This document shows positions 13,656-20,553 of a stretch of 44,812 bases of DNA, piece after piece. Under the pieces are notes generated by a model. It searched no databases. It saw only the letters and a list, made by a program, of their open reading frames with translations, and was not told the DNA's origin. The position numbers and the translations under genes are program-made. Numbering within the stretch: the first letter of the stretch is position 1; each line of letters starts with the position of its first letter. This DNA comes from a virus, in IMG/VR virus record IMGVR_UViG_3300032893_000099, positions 1 to 44,812 of that record; one strand, written 5' to 3'.

Positions 13656-13906
13656 GACTGTGCTGCCAAATAAGCTTCATGTGTCTCGGTCACTACCGTT
13701 CCATCCGGGAAGGTGTATTCGCCGAGTCCCGTCATCCGCGCCGGCTTCCTCGAGACCTTGATCTTGACATTGTATTGGTCGCTGGTTGGTTCTGGTTTCC
13801 GGATCGTTGCAGCGAATGTCTCTGCCTTAGACTTGCTCGAAAACTCTTTCTCGTAATGCCATCCGTCGCCCTGGTAGCCGCTGGTTGATAAAACTGTGTA
13901 TGTCAT
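13652..13906 (-). CDS. Hypothetical protein, 84 aa
   Basis: An 84-aa protein with an alpha/beta-like composition (WHYEKEFSSKSKAETFAATI, then strands ending in YTFPDGTVVTETHEAYL). GGAG lies 5 bases before the ATG at 13906. It is co-transcribed with the HTH-like gene, making a two-gene leftward unit inside the rightward region. No family recognised; a toxin-antitoxin-like or regulator/partner arrangement is possible but unsupported. Confidence 0.6.
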   Translation of the reverse strand: MTYTVLSTSGYQGDGWHYEKEFSSKSKAETFAATIRKPEPTSDQYNVKIKVSRKPARMTGLGEYTFPDGTVVTETHEAYLAAQS

Positions 13907-13926
13907 TCTGTCTCCTATCTTGTGGT

Positions 13927-13958
13927 GATCGATCTCGTATCGATCTATAAGTATTGTA
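13927..13958 (-). promoter_or_regulatory. Leftward extended -10 promoter with downstream operator palindrome
   Basis: On the minus strand TGCTACAAT places a -10 box at 13953-13958 with an extended TG motif; no good -35 is visible. GATCGAT (13927-13933) and ATCGATC (13939-13945) form a perfect 7-bp inverted repeat with a 5-base spacer, beginning right at the predicted start near 13946. That is a typical roadblock operator position. Confidence 0.6.
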
Positions 13959-14014
13959 GCACATAACGCAACAAATGAACCTTACAGTTTTGAAAGGTGC
14001 AACTAGCGCAACAG

Positions 14015-14023
14015 TGCTATAAT
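14015..14023 (+). promoter_or_regulatory. Rightward extended -10 promoter
   Basis: TGC followed by TATAAT (14018-14023), an extended -10 of the same form as the divergent leftward promoter. No clear -35. Transcription would start near 14030, placing the ribosome-site GGAG (14030-14033) at the very 5' end of the mRNA for the gene at 14044. Confidence 0.6.
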
Positions 14024-14043
14024 GGATGTGGAGACAAAAAATC

Positions 14044-14742
14044 ATGGAATTCGAAAACTCAGCGGCACTCAATAAATACATGGCCGAGCGGCTAAATGGC
14101 CGGGCAATGCTGGCGTTTAGCTGCGGGAAAGACTCGATAGTGGCCTGGCTGACAATGCGGGAGTATTTTCCAGAGATTACGCCGTTTTACCTGTACCTGG
14201 TGCCGGACCTGGAATTTGTTGAGGAATCGCTCTCGTACTATGAGCAGTATTTTGACTGTCACATTACCCGGTTGCCCCACCCATCCATGTATCGCTGGAT
14301 ATACAATTACATGTGGCAACCGCCGTATGAGATTGAGACAATCCGCGATCTGAAACTGGTGCATTTTGAATATGATGATGTGATCGAGTTGGTATGGCAA
14401 GCGACCGGAAACAGCGGCGAGTATTTTCATGGGGTGGGAGTGCGGGCGGTGGACAGTATTGTGCGCTGGGCCGCAATCAAAAAGTATGGGCCTGTCAATG
14501 AAAAACAGCACAAATTTTTTCCGGTCTATGATTTCCGAAAACAGGATATGCTGGACTGCATCCAGCGGCACAACATCAAGCTGCCGGTGGATTATCGCAT
14601 GTTTGGCCGGTCATTCGATGGCATTGACCATCGCTTCCTCGCACCGATCAAAAAATATTACCCGCGTGATTATCAGCGGATAATAGAAATGGTGCCGCAG
14701 GCTGACATGGAATTGTACCGCTACGAGAAATGGAGCCGATAA
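14044..14742 (+). CDS. PAPS-reductase-like PP-loop protein
   Basis: A 232-aa protein with the PP-loop SCGKDSIVAW (about residues 26-35), followed by PDLEFVEESLSYYEQYF and a VGVRAVDSIVRWAAIKKYG segment as in the PAPS reductase / DndC-like superfamily. These enzymes bind ATP or adenylylated sulfate and use an activated adenylate. In phages they are often linked to nucleic-acid modification, though mostly untested. An earlier ATG at 14026 sits inside the promoter, so 14044 with GGAG upstream is chosen. It is coupled (TAATG) to the next gene. Confidence 0.8.
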   Translation: MEFENSAALNKYMAERLNGRAMLAFSCGKDSIVAWLTMREYFPEITPFYLYLVPDLEFVEESLSYYEQYFDCHITRLPHPSMYRWIYNYMWQPPYEIETIRDLKLVHFEYDDVIELVWQATGNSGEYFHGVGVRAVDSIVRWAAIKKYGPVNEKQHKFFPVYDFRKQDMLDCIQRHNIKLPVDYRMFGRSFDGIDHRFLAPIKKYYPRDYQRIIEMVPQADMELYRYEKWSR

Positions 14743-15104
14743 TGTTTGAGAAAAAGCAGAAGGCCAAGACACCGAAGAAGCCAAAGAACCTTGAGCAGCT
14801 CGAAAAGGTGACTTTGGATGAGTCGCACCAGATTGTTGAGCATATTGCCGAGGCCAGTAAGCAGGAACACAAGCGCCAGATGCTGGCTACTGATTCGGAG
14901 TTCTGGTTTTCGGTTGTGTTCCCGGATCGAGCCAGCAAAGACAAGTTTCTCAAGGCAGTGGGGATGTATGAGATTGCAGACAAATACCTTGACGGGACGC
15001 TCCTCGCGGAGTTGATGGGTATCGCGTTAGATATACCAGACTTGCCGAATAGGGGTAAAATAGATAGCAAGTATGCCGACTTGGCAAATCCGTTGCCTGA
15101 GTGA
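14742..15104 (+). CDS. Hypothetical protein coupled to the PAPS-reductase-like gene
   Basis: A 120-aa protein with a Lys/Pro-rich N-terminus (MFEKKQKAKTPKKPKN), a helical central part and a conserved-looking block FWFSVVFPDRASKDKFLKAV followed by a DKYLDG turn. Its ATG overlaps the previous stop (TAATG) with GGAG 7 bases upstream. I recall similar proteins in the same position in other phages but no function. It may be a partner of the PP-loop protein. Confidence 0.7.
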   Translation: MFEKKQKAKTPKKPKNLEQLEKVTLDESHQIVEHIAEASKQEHKRQMLATDSEFWFSVVFPDRASKDKFLKAVGMYEIADKYLDGTLLAELMGIALDIPDLPNRGKIDSKYADLANPLPE

Positions 15105-15126
15105 GGCGAAAAGGAGGTGAAAGCAT

Positions 15127-15219
15127 ATGGGCCGGTTCCGCTTTTCGAATGGAACGACCCCCGCCGGTGGTGGTCCTCGCGCCGCTGGTGGAGGGGGTGC
15201 CCGCAGTTCGGGCACCTAG
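15127..15219 (+). CDS. Glycine-rich peptide, 30 aa
   Basis: A 30-aa frame beginning MGRFRFSNGTTPAGGG with a Gly/Ala/Arg/Ser tail. It has an essentially perfect ribosome site (AAGGAGGTGA) about 6 bases upstream, the strongest in the window, so it is likely well translated. A GGTGCCCG/CGGGCACC hairpin (15197-15217) lies in its last codons, then a terminator. Function unknown; such peptides recur near terminase genes in uncultured phages by my recollection. Confidence 0.6.
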   Translation: MGRFRFSNGTTPAGGGPRAAGGGGARSSGT

Positions 15220-15225
15220 CAAGCT

Positions 15226-15257
15226 AATAAGGCCGTCGTGATGATGGCCTTATTTTT
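15226..15257 (+). terminator. Intrinsic terminator before the virion operon
   Basis: AATAAGGCC (15226-15234) pairs perfectly with GGCCTTATT (15246-15254) and runs into TTT. It ends the unit starting at 14018 and isolates the promoter of the small-terminase gene. Confidence 0.8.
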
Positions 15258-15282
15258 ATAATTCATTCGTTGAATATAGGTG

Positions 15283-15288
15283 TATAAT
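15283..15288 (+). promoter_or_regulatory. -10 box of a leaderless promoter for the terminase genes
   Basis: A consensus TATAAT lies six bases before the ATG at 15295, the same spacing as at 8836-8848. No good -35 is seen at 16-18 bases upstream, so it may need an activator or a phage-modified polymerase. The G-run GGGGGC between the box and ATG is not placed to serve as a ribosome site. Confidence 0.6.
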
Positions 15289-15294
15289 GGGGGC

Positions 15295-15726
15295 ATGGCA
15301 GATGAAAAGACTGCTAACAGTAGCAAATCACTAAATAAATCGAAGCGCAAAGCCCCGCCGAAAGCTTGGAAGCCGGGGCAGTCTGGCAATCCGAAGGGCC
15401 GGCCGGCGGAGGGGGAGAGCTGGGCTGCGATCATCAAAGAAATCAGCGCCATGTCTGCCGATGAACTGTTCGAGATTGTCGGCAAAACGAACGGGCGTAT
15501 CAATGACCTGGGGGCCGCGTACAAGCAAATGCCGCCGGGCGTTGCCATGAAAAAGCTGGTAGTGGCGCGTATCCTGGCGGCGCTGATGTTCGAGCCGTCT
15601 CATGGTCTATGGCATGAGTTGATGGACCGCGCAGAGGGCACCGTCAAGAGCCAAATGGACATCACCAGCGACGGGAAGGCAGTAACGCTAACTGTCGTAT
15701 ACCAGGAAAAGAAGCCGAATGCCTGA
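15295..15726 (+). CDS. DUF5681-type protein, probable small terminase subunit
   Basis: A 143-aa protein. The basic N-terminus contains KPGQSGNPKGRP (about residues 30-41), the hallmark of DUF5681, which is commonly found directly before TerL in phages. A helical region and a C-terminal strand (AVTLTVVYQEK) follow. The gene overlaps TerL by 8 bp. Small terminases recognise packaging sites and regulate TerL; that role is inferred from domain and position. The start at 15295 is preferred over a GTG at 15280 that lies within the promoter. Confidence 0.8.
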   Translation: MADEKTANSSKSLNKSKRKAPPKAWKPGQSGNPKGRPAEGESWAAIIKEISAMSADELFEIVGKTNGRINDLGAAYKQMPPGVAMKKLVVARILAALMFEPSHGLWHELMDRAEGTVKSQMDITSDGKAVTLTVVYQEKKPNA

Positions 15727-17041
15727 GTATACGATCACCCTGCCTACTCCGCACGAAAAGCAGCGCGCCTTCATCGACAGTCCGGCCAAGCGCAAGGTAA
15801 TCAGGGCCGGTCGCCGTGGTGGCAAGACCGTAGGCGTAGCAATCTACGCAGTAAAGCAATTCCTGGCAGGTCGGCGGGTACTCTACGCAGCGCCTACGGC
15901 AGAGCAGATCGACCGATTTTGGACCGAAGTATGCCGGGCGCTTGAGCAACCGATTGACGGGGGAGTGTTCGAGAAAAACGAGACGAAGCACATCATAGAG
16001 TTACCGGGAACAGAGCAGCGCATCAGGGCAAAGACCGCATGGAACGCAGATACCCTTCGTGGTGACTATGCCGATGAATTGATCCTTGATGAATACCAGC
16101 TCATGAACGAGGAAGCGTGGTCAGTCGTTGGCGCGCCTATGTTATTGGACAATAACGGCAACGCGACGTTTATTTATACCCCACCGTCGCTGCACAGCCG
16201 CAGCGCGTCGAAGGCCGATGACCCACAGCACGCCGCAAAGCTGTTTCAGAAAGCAGCGCAGGATACATCCGGGCGCTGGGCCGTGTTTCACTTTTCGAGC
16301 CACGAAAACCCGTATATCAGCGCCGAAGCCCTGGCCGACATATCGAAAGACATGAGCGCATTAGCGGTGCGGCAAGAGATCAACGCAGAGGATATTGACG
16401 AAGCGCCGGGCGCGCTGTGGCACAGGCGCAAGACACTGGTAGGCACGCAGTTTGTACTTGGCATCGAAGATAACCGGGTGGACATTGCGCCTGAACTTAT
16501 CCGCGTTGTTGTTGGCGTGGACCCGTCCGGGTCATCGAAAGGCGACGCTTGCGGTATAATAGGCGCAGGTATTGACATCCGCCGTCATCATTACACATTG
16601 AAAGACGCCAGCGTACAAGGTAGCCCGAATGTATGGGCGCAAGCGGCATGCGAGTTGTATCATAAACTCAAAGCTGACTGTATGGTGGCTGAAAAGAATT
16701 ATGGTGGCGAGATGGTAGAGACGGTAATCAAAGGCGTCGATCCTACCGTCAACGTCAAGTTAGTTACGGCCACGCGCGGCAAGGCAATCCGGGCAGAGCC
16801 TATATCGGCGCTGACAGAACAAGGCCGGGACCACATCGTCGGTGCATTGGCAGAGCTTGAAGATGAGTTATGCTTATGGCTGCCAGGCGACGCAAGCCCC
16901 AACCGGCTGGATGCGAAAGTGTGGGCTGACACGGAATTGAGCAATTCGGCCCCGCCATTACCGAACAACCAACCGGGACAGCGCAGCAAGTGGCTTGACG
17001 GCAGCGAGAACGAGGCCGAAGGGCCACGATGGAAATACTAA
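15719..17041 (+). CDS. terL: Terminase large subunit
   Basis: A 440-aa packaging ATPase/nuclease. Walker A is RAGRRGGKT (residues 29-37), Walker B with catalytic Glu is LILDE (121-125), and an SFIII-like ATPase coupling segment FIYTPPS follows. The RNaseH-like nuclease has VGVDPSG (D268), AEKNYGGEM (E325) and a late Asp (D398, NRLDAK). All catalytic elements are present and the length is normal. The type of packaging (headful or cos) cannot be assigned by eye, but the assembly's circularity favours permuted headful genomes or cohesive ends joined by read overlap. Confidence 0.95.
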   Translation: MPEYTITLPTPHEKQRAFIDSPAKRKVIRAGRRGGKTVGVAIYAVKQFLAGRRVLYAAPTAEQIDRFWTEVCRALEQPIDGGVFEKNETKHIIELPGTEQRIRAKTAWNADTLRGDYADELILDEYQLMNEEAWSVVGAPMLLDNNGNATFIYTPPSLHSRSASKADDPQHAAKLFQKAAQDTSGRWAVFHFSSHENPYISAEALADISKDMSALAVRQEINAEDIDEAPGALWHRRKTLVGTQFVLGIEDNRVDIAPELIRVVVGVDPSGSSKGDACGIIGAGIDIRRHHYTLKDASVQGSPNVWAQAACELYHKLKADCMVAEKNYGGEMVETVIKGVDPTVNVKLVTATRGKAIRAEPISALTEQGRDHIVGALAELEDELCLWLPGDASPNRLDAKVWADTELSNSAPPLPNNQPGQRSKWLDGSENEAEGPRWKY

Positions 17042-17065
17042 CGAGCGCGAGAAAGCAGCGGAACA

Positions 17066-18697
17066 ATGAGCAAGCGAACACGGCACGGTAACAGCAGCAA
17101 CTATGCGGCACAGAAAGCGCCCACGCCAACAGCACCAGACCTTTTGCCTGGGCAGATAGTCACGCCCCCGGCGGGCATCCTGGGCGGCGATGAGCTGACG
17201 AAGAACGCAGCGCAGCCGCCTGACCTTGAGGTCGGCGTTACTGGCCTGGCTCAATTCAGCGGGCTTATCTTTCAAGAGCCGCTTGTTGAGCTACGCGGGC
17301 GCGAGGCATACAAACGCTACAACGAAATGCGGCTAAACTCGCCCATTATCGGCGCGATGCTGCTCAGTATCGAAAACCCCCTGCGCTCAACGTCTTGGAA
17401 CTTTGCCAGCGATACGGACAATGATCCGCGCCTTGACTTGCTCGAAGCGGCCCGCGCCAACCTGGATCATAGCTGGAATGACTTTATCAGCGAAGCACTG
17501 ACTATGCTCCCGTTTGGCTTCTCGATCTTCGAAATGATATACGAGCAGGTAGACGGTCAAATGCTTTGGCGCAGCTTCTCGCCACGCGGGCAGGATACGG
17601 TGTATCGCTGGCTGTACGAGGAATTGCGGAACTCGCCAGATGACCCCAATCCCAAGCCGCGCCTACGGGGCTTCGTGCAGCTTGCCCCGCCGCACTACCA
17701 CCCGACCGCTATCCCGATTGAGCGGTTGCTGATATTCCGTATGCGCACAGAGCGCGACAATCCCGAAGGCCGCTCGATGTTGCGTACCGCCTGGGTGCCG
17801 TATTACTACATCAAGCATTTGCAGCAAATTGAGGCGATCGGTATCGAGCGGGATTTGGCCGGGTTGCCAGTGATTACGCTTCCACCAGGCGCCAGCACGG
17901 GCGGCACAGACACGGACGATGCGAAAGCCGCAAAGATCGTGCGCAACATCCGCAACGACGAACAGGCCGGGATTGTCAAGCCGGATGGCTGGGTGCTTGA
18001 GCTGCTATCATCTGGCGGCTCACGCCAGATCGATACCGACAAGATCATCAACCGCTACGAAAAGCGCATCCTGACCAGCGCCCTGGCTCAATTCCTTATG
18101 CTTGGACAGGATGGCGTCGGCTCACTTGCGCTCTCGAAAGACCAGACAGATTTCTTTACGATGTCCGTCAATGCCGTTGCTGACATCATTGCAGAAGTGT
18201 TCACCAAGACCGCAATCAAGCATCTTATGGAACTCAACGGCTACGACGCCGAAGGCCTGCGCCTTGAGCATACACCCGCACAGGGCGAGACCGGCGTATC
18301 TGTTGCGGCGGACTTCATGCAGAAAGTCGGCCCCTACATCACCTTTGGGCCGGAGGATGAAGTTTGGTTGCGGCAGATTATCAACATGCCAGAGAAAGAC
18401 GTGGAAACCATCCAGGCCGAAGCCGAAGCGAAACAGGCCGCCGCTGCGGCGGCAGCGCAGGCCATCCAAGCACAGAAGATGCAGCAAGGCCAGCAGCAGC
18501 AGGAGCAGCAACTTGGGCAGACCGGCGAGGCCATCGTACAGGACAAAGGCAAGATGGCCGCAGAATGGTACGCGGCCAACGCGCCCGACATCAAGAAGCG
18601 CCAGAAGCTAGAGCGAGAATGGAATAAGGCCGTTCGTGATTACTTCGAGGCGCAGAAAAAGCGCATTCTGAAAGCGGCAAAGGAAATCGGGCGCTAA
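17066..18697 (+). CDS. Portal protein, Mu gp29-like (DUF935)
   Basis: A 543-aa protein with the layout of Mu-type portals: an N-terminal part, NSPIIGAMLLSIENPLRSTS, then FGFSIFEMIYE, an IPIERLLIFR segment, and LSSGG...DTDKIINRYEKRI. The C-terminal ~130 residues are Gln/Ala/Glu-rich and helical (residues ~450-490 very Gln-rich). It forms the dodecameric ring through which DNA passes. It lies between TerL and the minor head gene, the standard position. GGAAC precedes the ATG. Confidence 0.9.
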   Translation: MSKRTRHGNSSNYAAQKAPTPTAPDLLPGQIVTPPAGILGGDELTKNAAQPPDLEVGVTGLAQFSGLIFQEPLVELRGREAYKRYNEMRLNSPIIGAMLLSIENPLRSTSWNFASDTDNDPRLDLLEAARANLDHSWNDFISEALTMLPFGFSIFEMIYEQVDGQMLWRSFSPRGQDTVYRWLYEELRNSPDDPNPKPRLRGFVQLAPPHYHPTAIPIERLLIFRMRTERDNPEGRSMLRTAWVPYYYIKHLQQIEAIGIERDLAGLPVITLPPGASTGGTDTDDAKAAKIVRNIRNDEQAGIVKPDGWVLELLSSGGSRQIDTDKIINRYEKRILTSALAQFLMLGQDGVGSLALSKDQTDFFTMSVNAVADIIAEVFTKTAIKHLMELNGYDAEGLRLEHTPAQGETGVSVAADFMQKVGPYITFGPEDEVWLRQIINMPEKDVETIQAEAEAKQAAAAAAAQAIQAQKMQQGQQQQEQQLGQTGEAIVQDKGKMAAEWYAANAPDIKKRQKLEREWNKAVRDYFEAQKKRILKAAKEIGR

Positions 18698-18698
18698 A

Positions 18699-19295
18699 AT
18701 GACAGACCCGCGCCAGCTCCAGTTTTGGGACGATGAAGAGGATGAACTTTGGGACAGCCTGCAAGACCTGCTCATACAGACCTACATGAGCGGGATTGAA
18801 GGCGGCACTGATACGTTGCCCACCAATGTGCAGCCGTTGGTTGACTATAACCACGTCAACCAGGCCGCGCTCAATTTCTCGCACTCTTACCGCTACCAGT
18901 GGATCAAAGGCATCACCGAGACCAGCCGAACGCAGGTGCAGCAGGCTATTGCCGATTGGATGCGGGAAGGTACGCCGCTCTCGGCGCTTGAGGCGAAGCT
19001 GGGGCCTATCTTTGGCGACGCCCGCGCCGCGATGATCGCGGCAACTGAAGTCACCCGTGTATACTCGCAGGCCAATATGGACGCCTGGGAAAGCACCGGG
19101 ATGGTAGACAGCAGCACGTGGATGACGGCAGAGGATGACCTGGTTTGCCCCATCTGTGGCGAGTTGGATGGCACAGATGTGGGCCTGGGCGACCGTGACG
19201 CGGCCCCGCCAGCGCATGTAAATTGTCGCTGTTACTTGCAGCCGCATGTCAGCGAAGAGATGGTACACAACAAGCTATTGGAGATATTCTCATAA
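18699..19295 (+). CDS. Minor head protein, Mu gpF/SPP1 gp7-like
   Basis: A 198-aa protein with the signature of the phage Mu F family: MIAATEVTRVYSQANMDAW, then WMTAEDDLVCPICGELDG and PPAHVNCRCYL. It is shorter than many relatives, keeping mainly the C-terminal domain. The Cys/His set (C-x2-C plus H-x2-C-x-C) is complete. The protein is expected to associate with portal and incoming DNA. It is coupled to the next gene by TAATG. Confidence 0.9.
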   Translation: MTDPRQLQFWDDEEDELWDSLQDLLIQTYMSGIEGGTDTLPTNVQPLVDYNHVNQAALNFSHSYRYQWIKGITETSRTQVQQAIADWMREGTPLSALEAKLGPIFGDARAAMIAATEVTRVYSQANMDAWESTGMVDSSTWMTAEDDLVCPICGELDGTDVGLGDRDAAPPAHVNCRCYLQPHVSEEMVHNKLLEIFS

Positions 19296-19741
19296 TGCCC
19301 ATCGAAGTGCGCGGCCTCAACGAAGTCATAGCAAAGATGCAAGCCTACCCGGAGAAGCTCCAGGCAGGCATGAAGACCGCCATGGACGCTGCGCTGCTGG
19401 TGGTGTGGGAGAACGTCCCGCCGTACCCGCCGCAACCGTCTGGTGTGTCGTATCGTCGCACGGGCACGCTTGGGCGCAGCTTGGGCAGCGGCGAAGGTGG
19501 CGGCAAGTCGGGCGGCGAGCCGGAGATATACGAGGTCCGCGCCCTGGGTGCCGCAAGTTATGAGGGGCGCTTTGGCACAAATCTTGAGTATGCCCGGTAC
19601 GTCATTGGCGACGATGACCAGAATATCCACCTGGGCTACTGGTGGCAGATGAAGGATGTAGCTGCGAGAGCCACAGAGAAAGTGCAACGGGTCTTTGCGG
19701 ACCTGGGCCGCGTGATGGCCGATTGGCTGGACAGTCAGTAG
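19295..19741 (+). CDS. HK97 gp10-like / virion morphogenesis protein
   Basis: A 148-aa protein beginning MPIEVRGLNEVIAKMQAYPE, an N-terminus typical of HK97 gp10-like neck or tail-completion proteins, with a Tyr/Pro-rich segment and a C-terminal helix. The frame is open back to 19223, but the ATG at 19295 overlaps the previous stop and is chosen. It probably acts at the head-tail interface. Confidence 0.7.
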   Translation: MPIEVRGLNEVIAKMQAYPEKLQAGMKTAMDAALLVVWENVPPYPPQPSGVSYRRTGTLGRSLGSGEGGGKSGGEPEIYEVRALGAASYEGRFGTNLEYARYVIGDDDQNIHLGYWWQMKDVAARATEKVQRVFADLGRVMADWLDSQ

Positions 19742-19761
19742 ACAAACAGGAGCGCGCCTGA

Positions 19762-19962
19762 ATGACAGTAGCAATCGTGAAAGACGAAGCTGAAACAAAA
19801 CTGCGCATCCGCGACTATCGCTGCAAATGCGGGCGGCTACAGTTCCGCATCCGCTACCCGCTGGTGCCTGGGCTGTATGTCGAGGTGCGCTGTCCGAAGT
19901 GCGGATACATGAATGTTTTGACGACCTACGAAGGAGAGCAACACAATGACCCTATCTCTTAG
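19762..19962 (+). CDS. Com-like zinc-ribbon protein
   Basis: A 66-aa protein with C21-x-C23 and C44-x2-C47 in the context YRCKCGRLQF ... EVRCPKCGYMN, closely resembling the Com family of phage Mu, where Com is a zinc-binding mRNA-binding activator of mom translation. The first knuckle is C-x-C instead of C-x2-C. Its 3' end overlaps the ferritin start by 17 bp, mirroring the overlap of com with mom. By analogy it may control ferritin translation; this is inference. Confidence 0.75.
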   Translation: MTVAIVKDEAETKLRIRDYRCKCGRLQFRIRYPLVPGLYVEVRCPKCGYMNVLTTYEGEQHNDPIS

Positions 19963-20434
19963 TATGCACCAGGCGCTACAGGCGCAGATGACCAAAGAAC
20001 GCCAGAACGCCGCGATCTATGACGCCGCAGACTTTGCACTGCGGTATATCAGTTGGCCCGGATCCGCTCATTACATGCACGAAAGCGCGGAGGAAGAGCG
20101 AGAACACGCCAAGAAGTTTGGCAAGTACTTGATTGCCCGAGGCGTGGAGCCGGAAGCGCAGGCGCTTGCAGACGTTGCGGCTCCGTCCGGCGCGCCGCTG
20201 GGCGAATACTTTTCACTGGCATTGAAAACTGAGCAGGACACCACAGCGGCTATCAATGCACTGTATGCAATGGCCGACGAAGAGAATGACCCGCAGACCT
20301 GCGCATTCTTGCAATGGTTCTTGCGCGAACAGACCAAGAGCGAGGACGAGTTACAAGGCATACTCAAGCAGATCAGCCGCACGGATGAGAGCGACCTGCC
20401 GACGCTGGATAAGCGGTTCGGAAAGATGGAATAG
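19946..20434 (+). CDS. Ferritin (non-haem, FtnA-like)
   Basis: A 162-aa four-helix protein of ferritin length. Compared with E. coli FtnA, the di-iron residues align as E18, Y25, E51, H54, E96 and Q129, and AFLQWFLREQ matches the FLQWYVSEQ helix. The position of FtnA Glu130 appears to be Ser132 with Glu133 next to it, so one site may be altered. Predicted function is iron oxidation and storage in a 24-mer cage. AAGGAG lies 8 bases before the ATG, inside the com-like gene. It sits within the head-gene cluster, far from any metabolic gene, so it may be a virion or late-infection protein. Confidence 0.85.
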   Translation: MTLSLSMHQALQAQMTKERQNAAIYDAADFALRYISWPGSAHYMHESAEEEREHAKKFGKYLIARGVEPEAQALADVAAPSGAPLGEYFSLALKTEQDTTAAINALYAMADEENDPQTCAFLQWFLREQTKSEDELQGILKQISRTDESDLPTLDKRFGKME

Positions 20435-20436
20435 GC

Positions 20437-20465
20437 TTGACATCTGCCTGAATTTGAAGTAGGAT
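20437..20465 (+). promoter_or_regulatory. Near-consensus sigma70 promoter after ferritin
   Basis: TTGACA (20437-20442), 17-base spacer, TAGGAT (20460-20465). Transcription would start near 20472. A perfect terminator follows about 40 bases later, before the next gene. Confidence 0.75.
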
Positions 20466-20471
20466 AATAGA

Positions 20472-20540
20472 GCAAGAACGCCTCCGAGCGTCGCAGCAAT
20501 AGAGCTTCTCAGAGAGCCGCAGAAACGCGGCTCTTTTTGT
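20472..20540 (+). ncRNA. Short terminated transcript (sRNA or attenuated leader)
   Basis: Between the promoter at 20437-20465 and the terminator at 20513-20543 lies a ~65-nt RNA with no start codon followed by a useful frame. It could be an independent small RNA or a leader whose readthrough controls the protease/scaffold and capsid genes. The 5' part is weakly structured. Confidence 0.5.
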
Positions 20541-20543
20541 TTT
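20513..20543 (+). terminator. Intrinsic terminator before the protease/scaffold gene
   Basis: AGAGCCGC (20513-20520) pairs with GCGGCTCT (20527-20534), loop AGAAAC, followed by TTTTGTTTT. The next gene's GGAG lies just downstream, so the terminator sits in its leader. Confidence 0.8.
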
Positions 20544-20553
20544 CGGAGAACCT

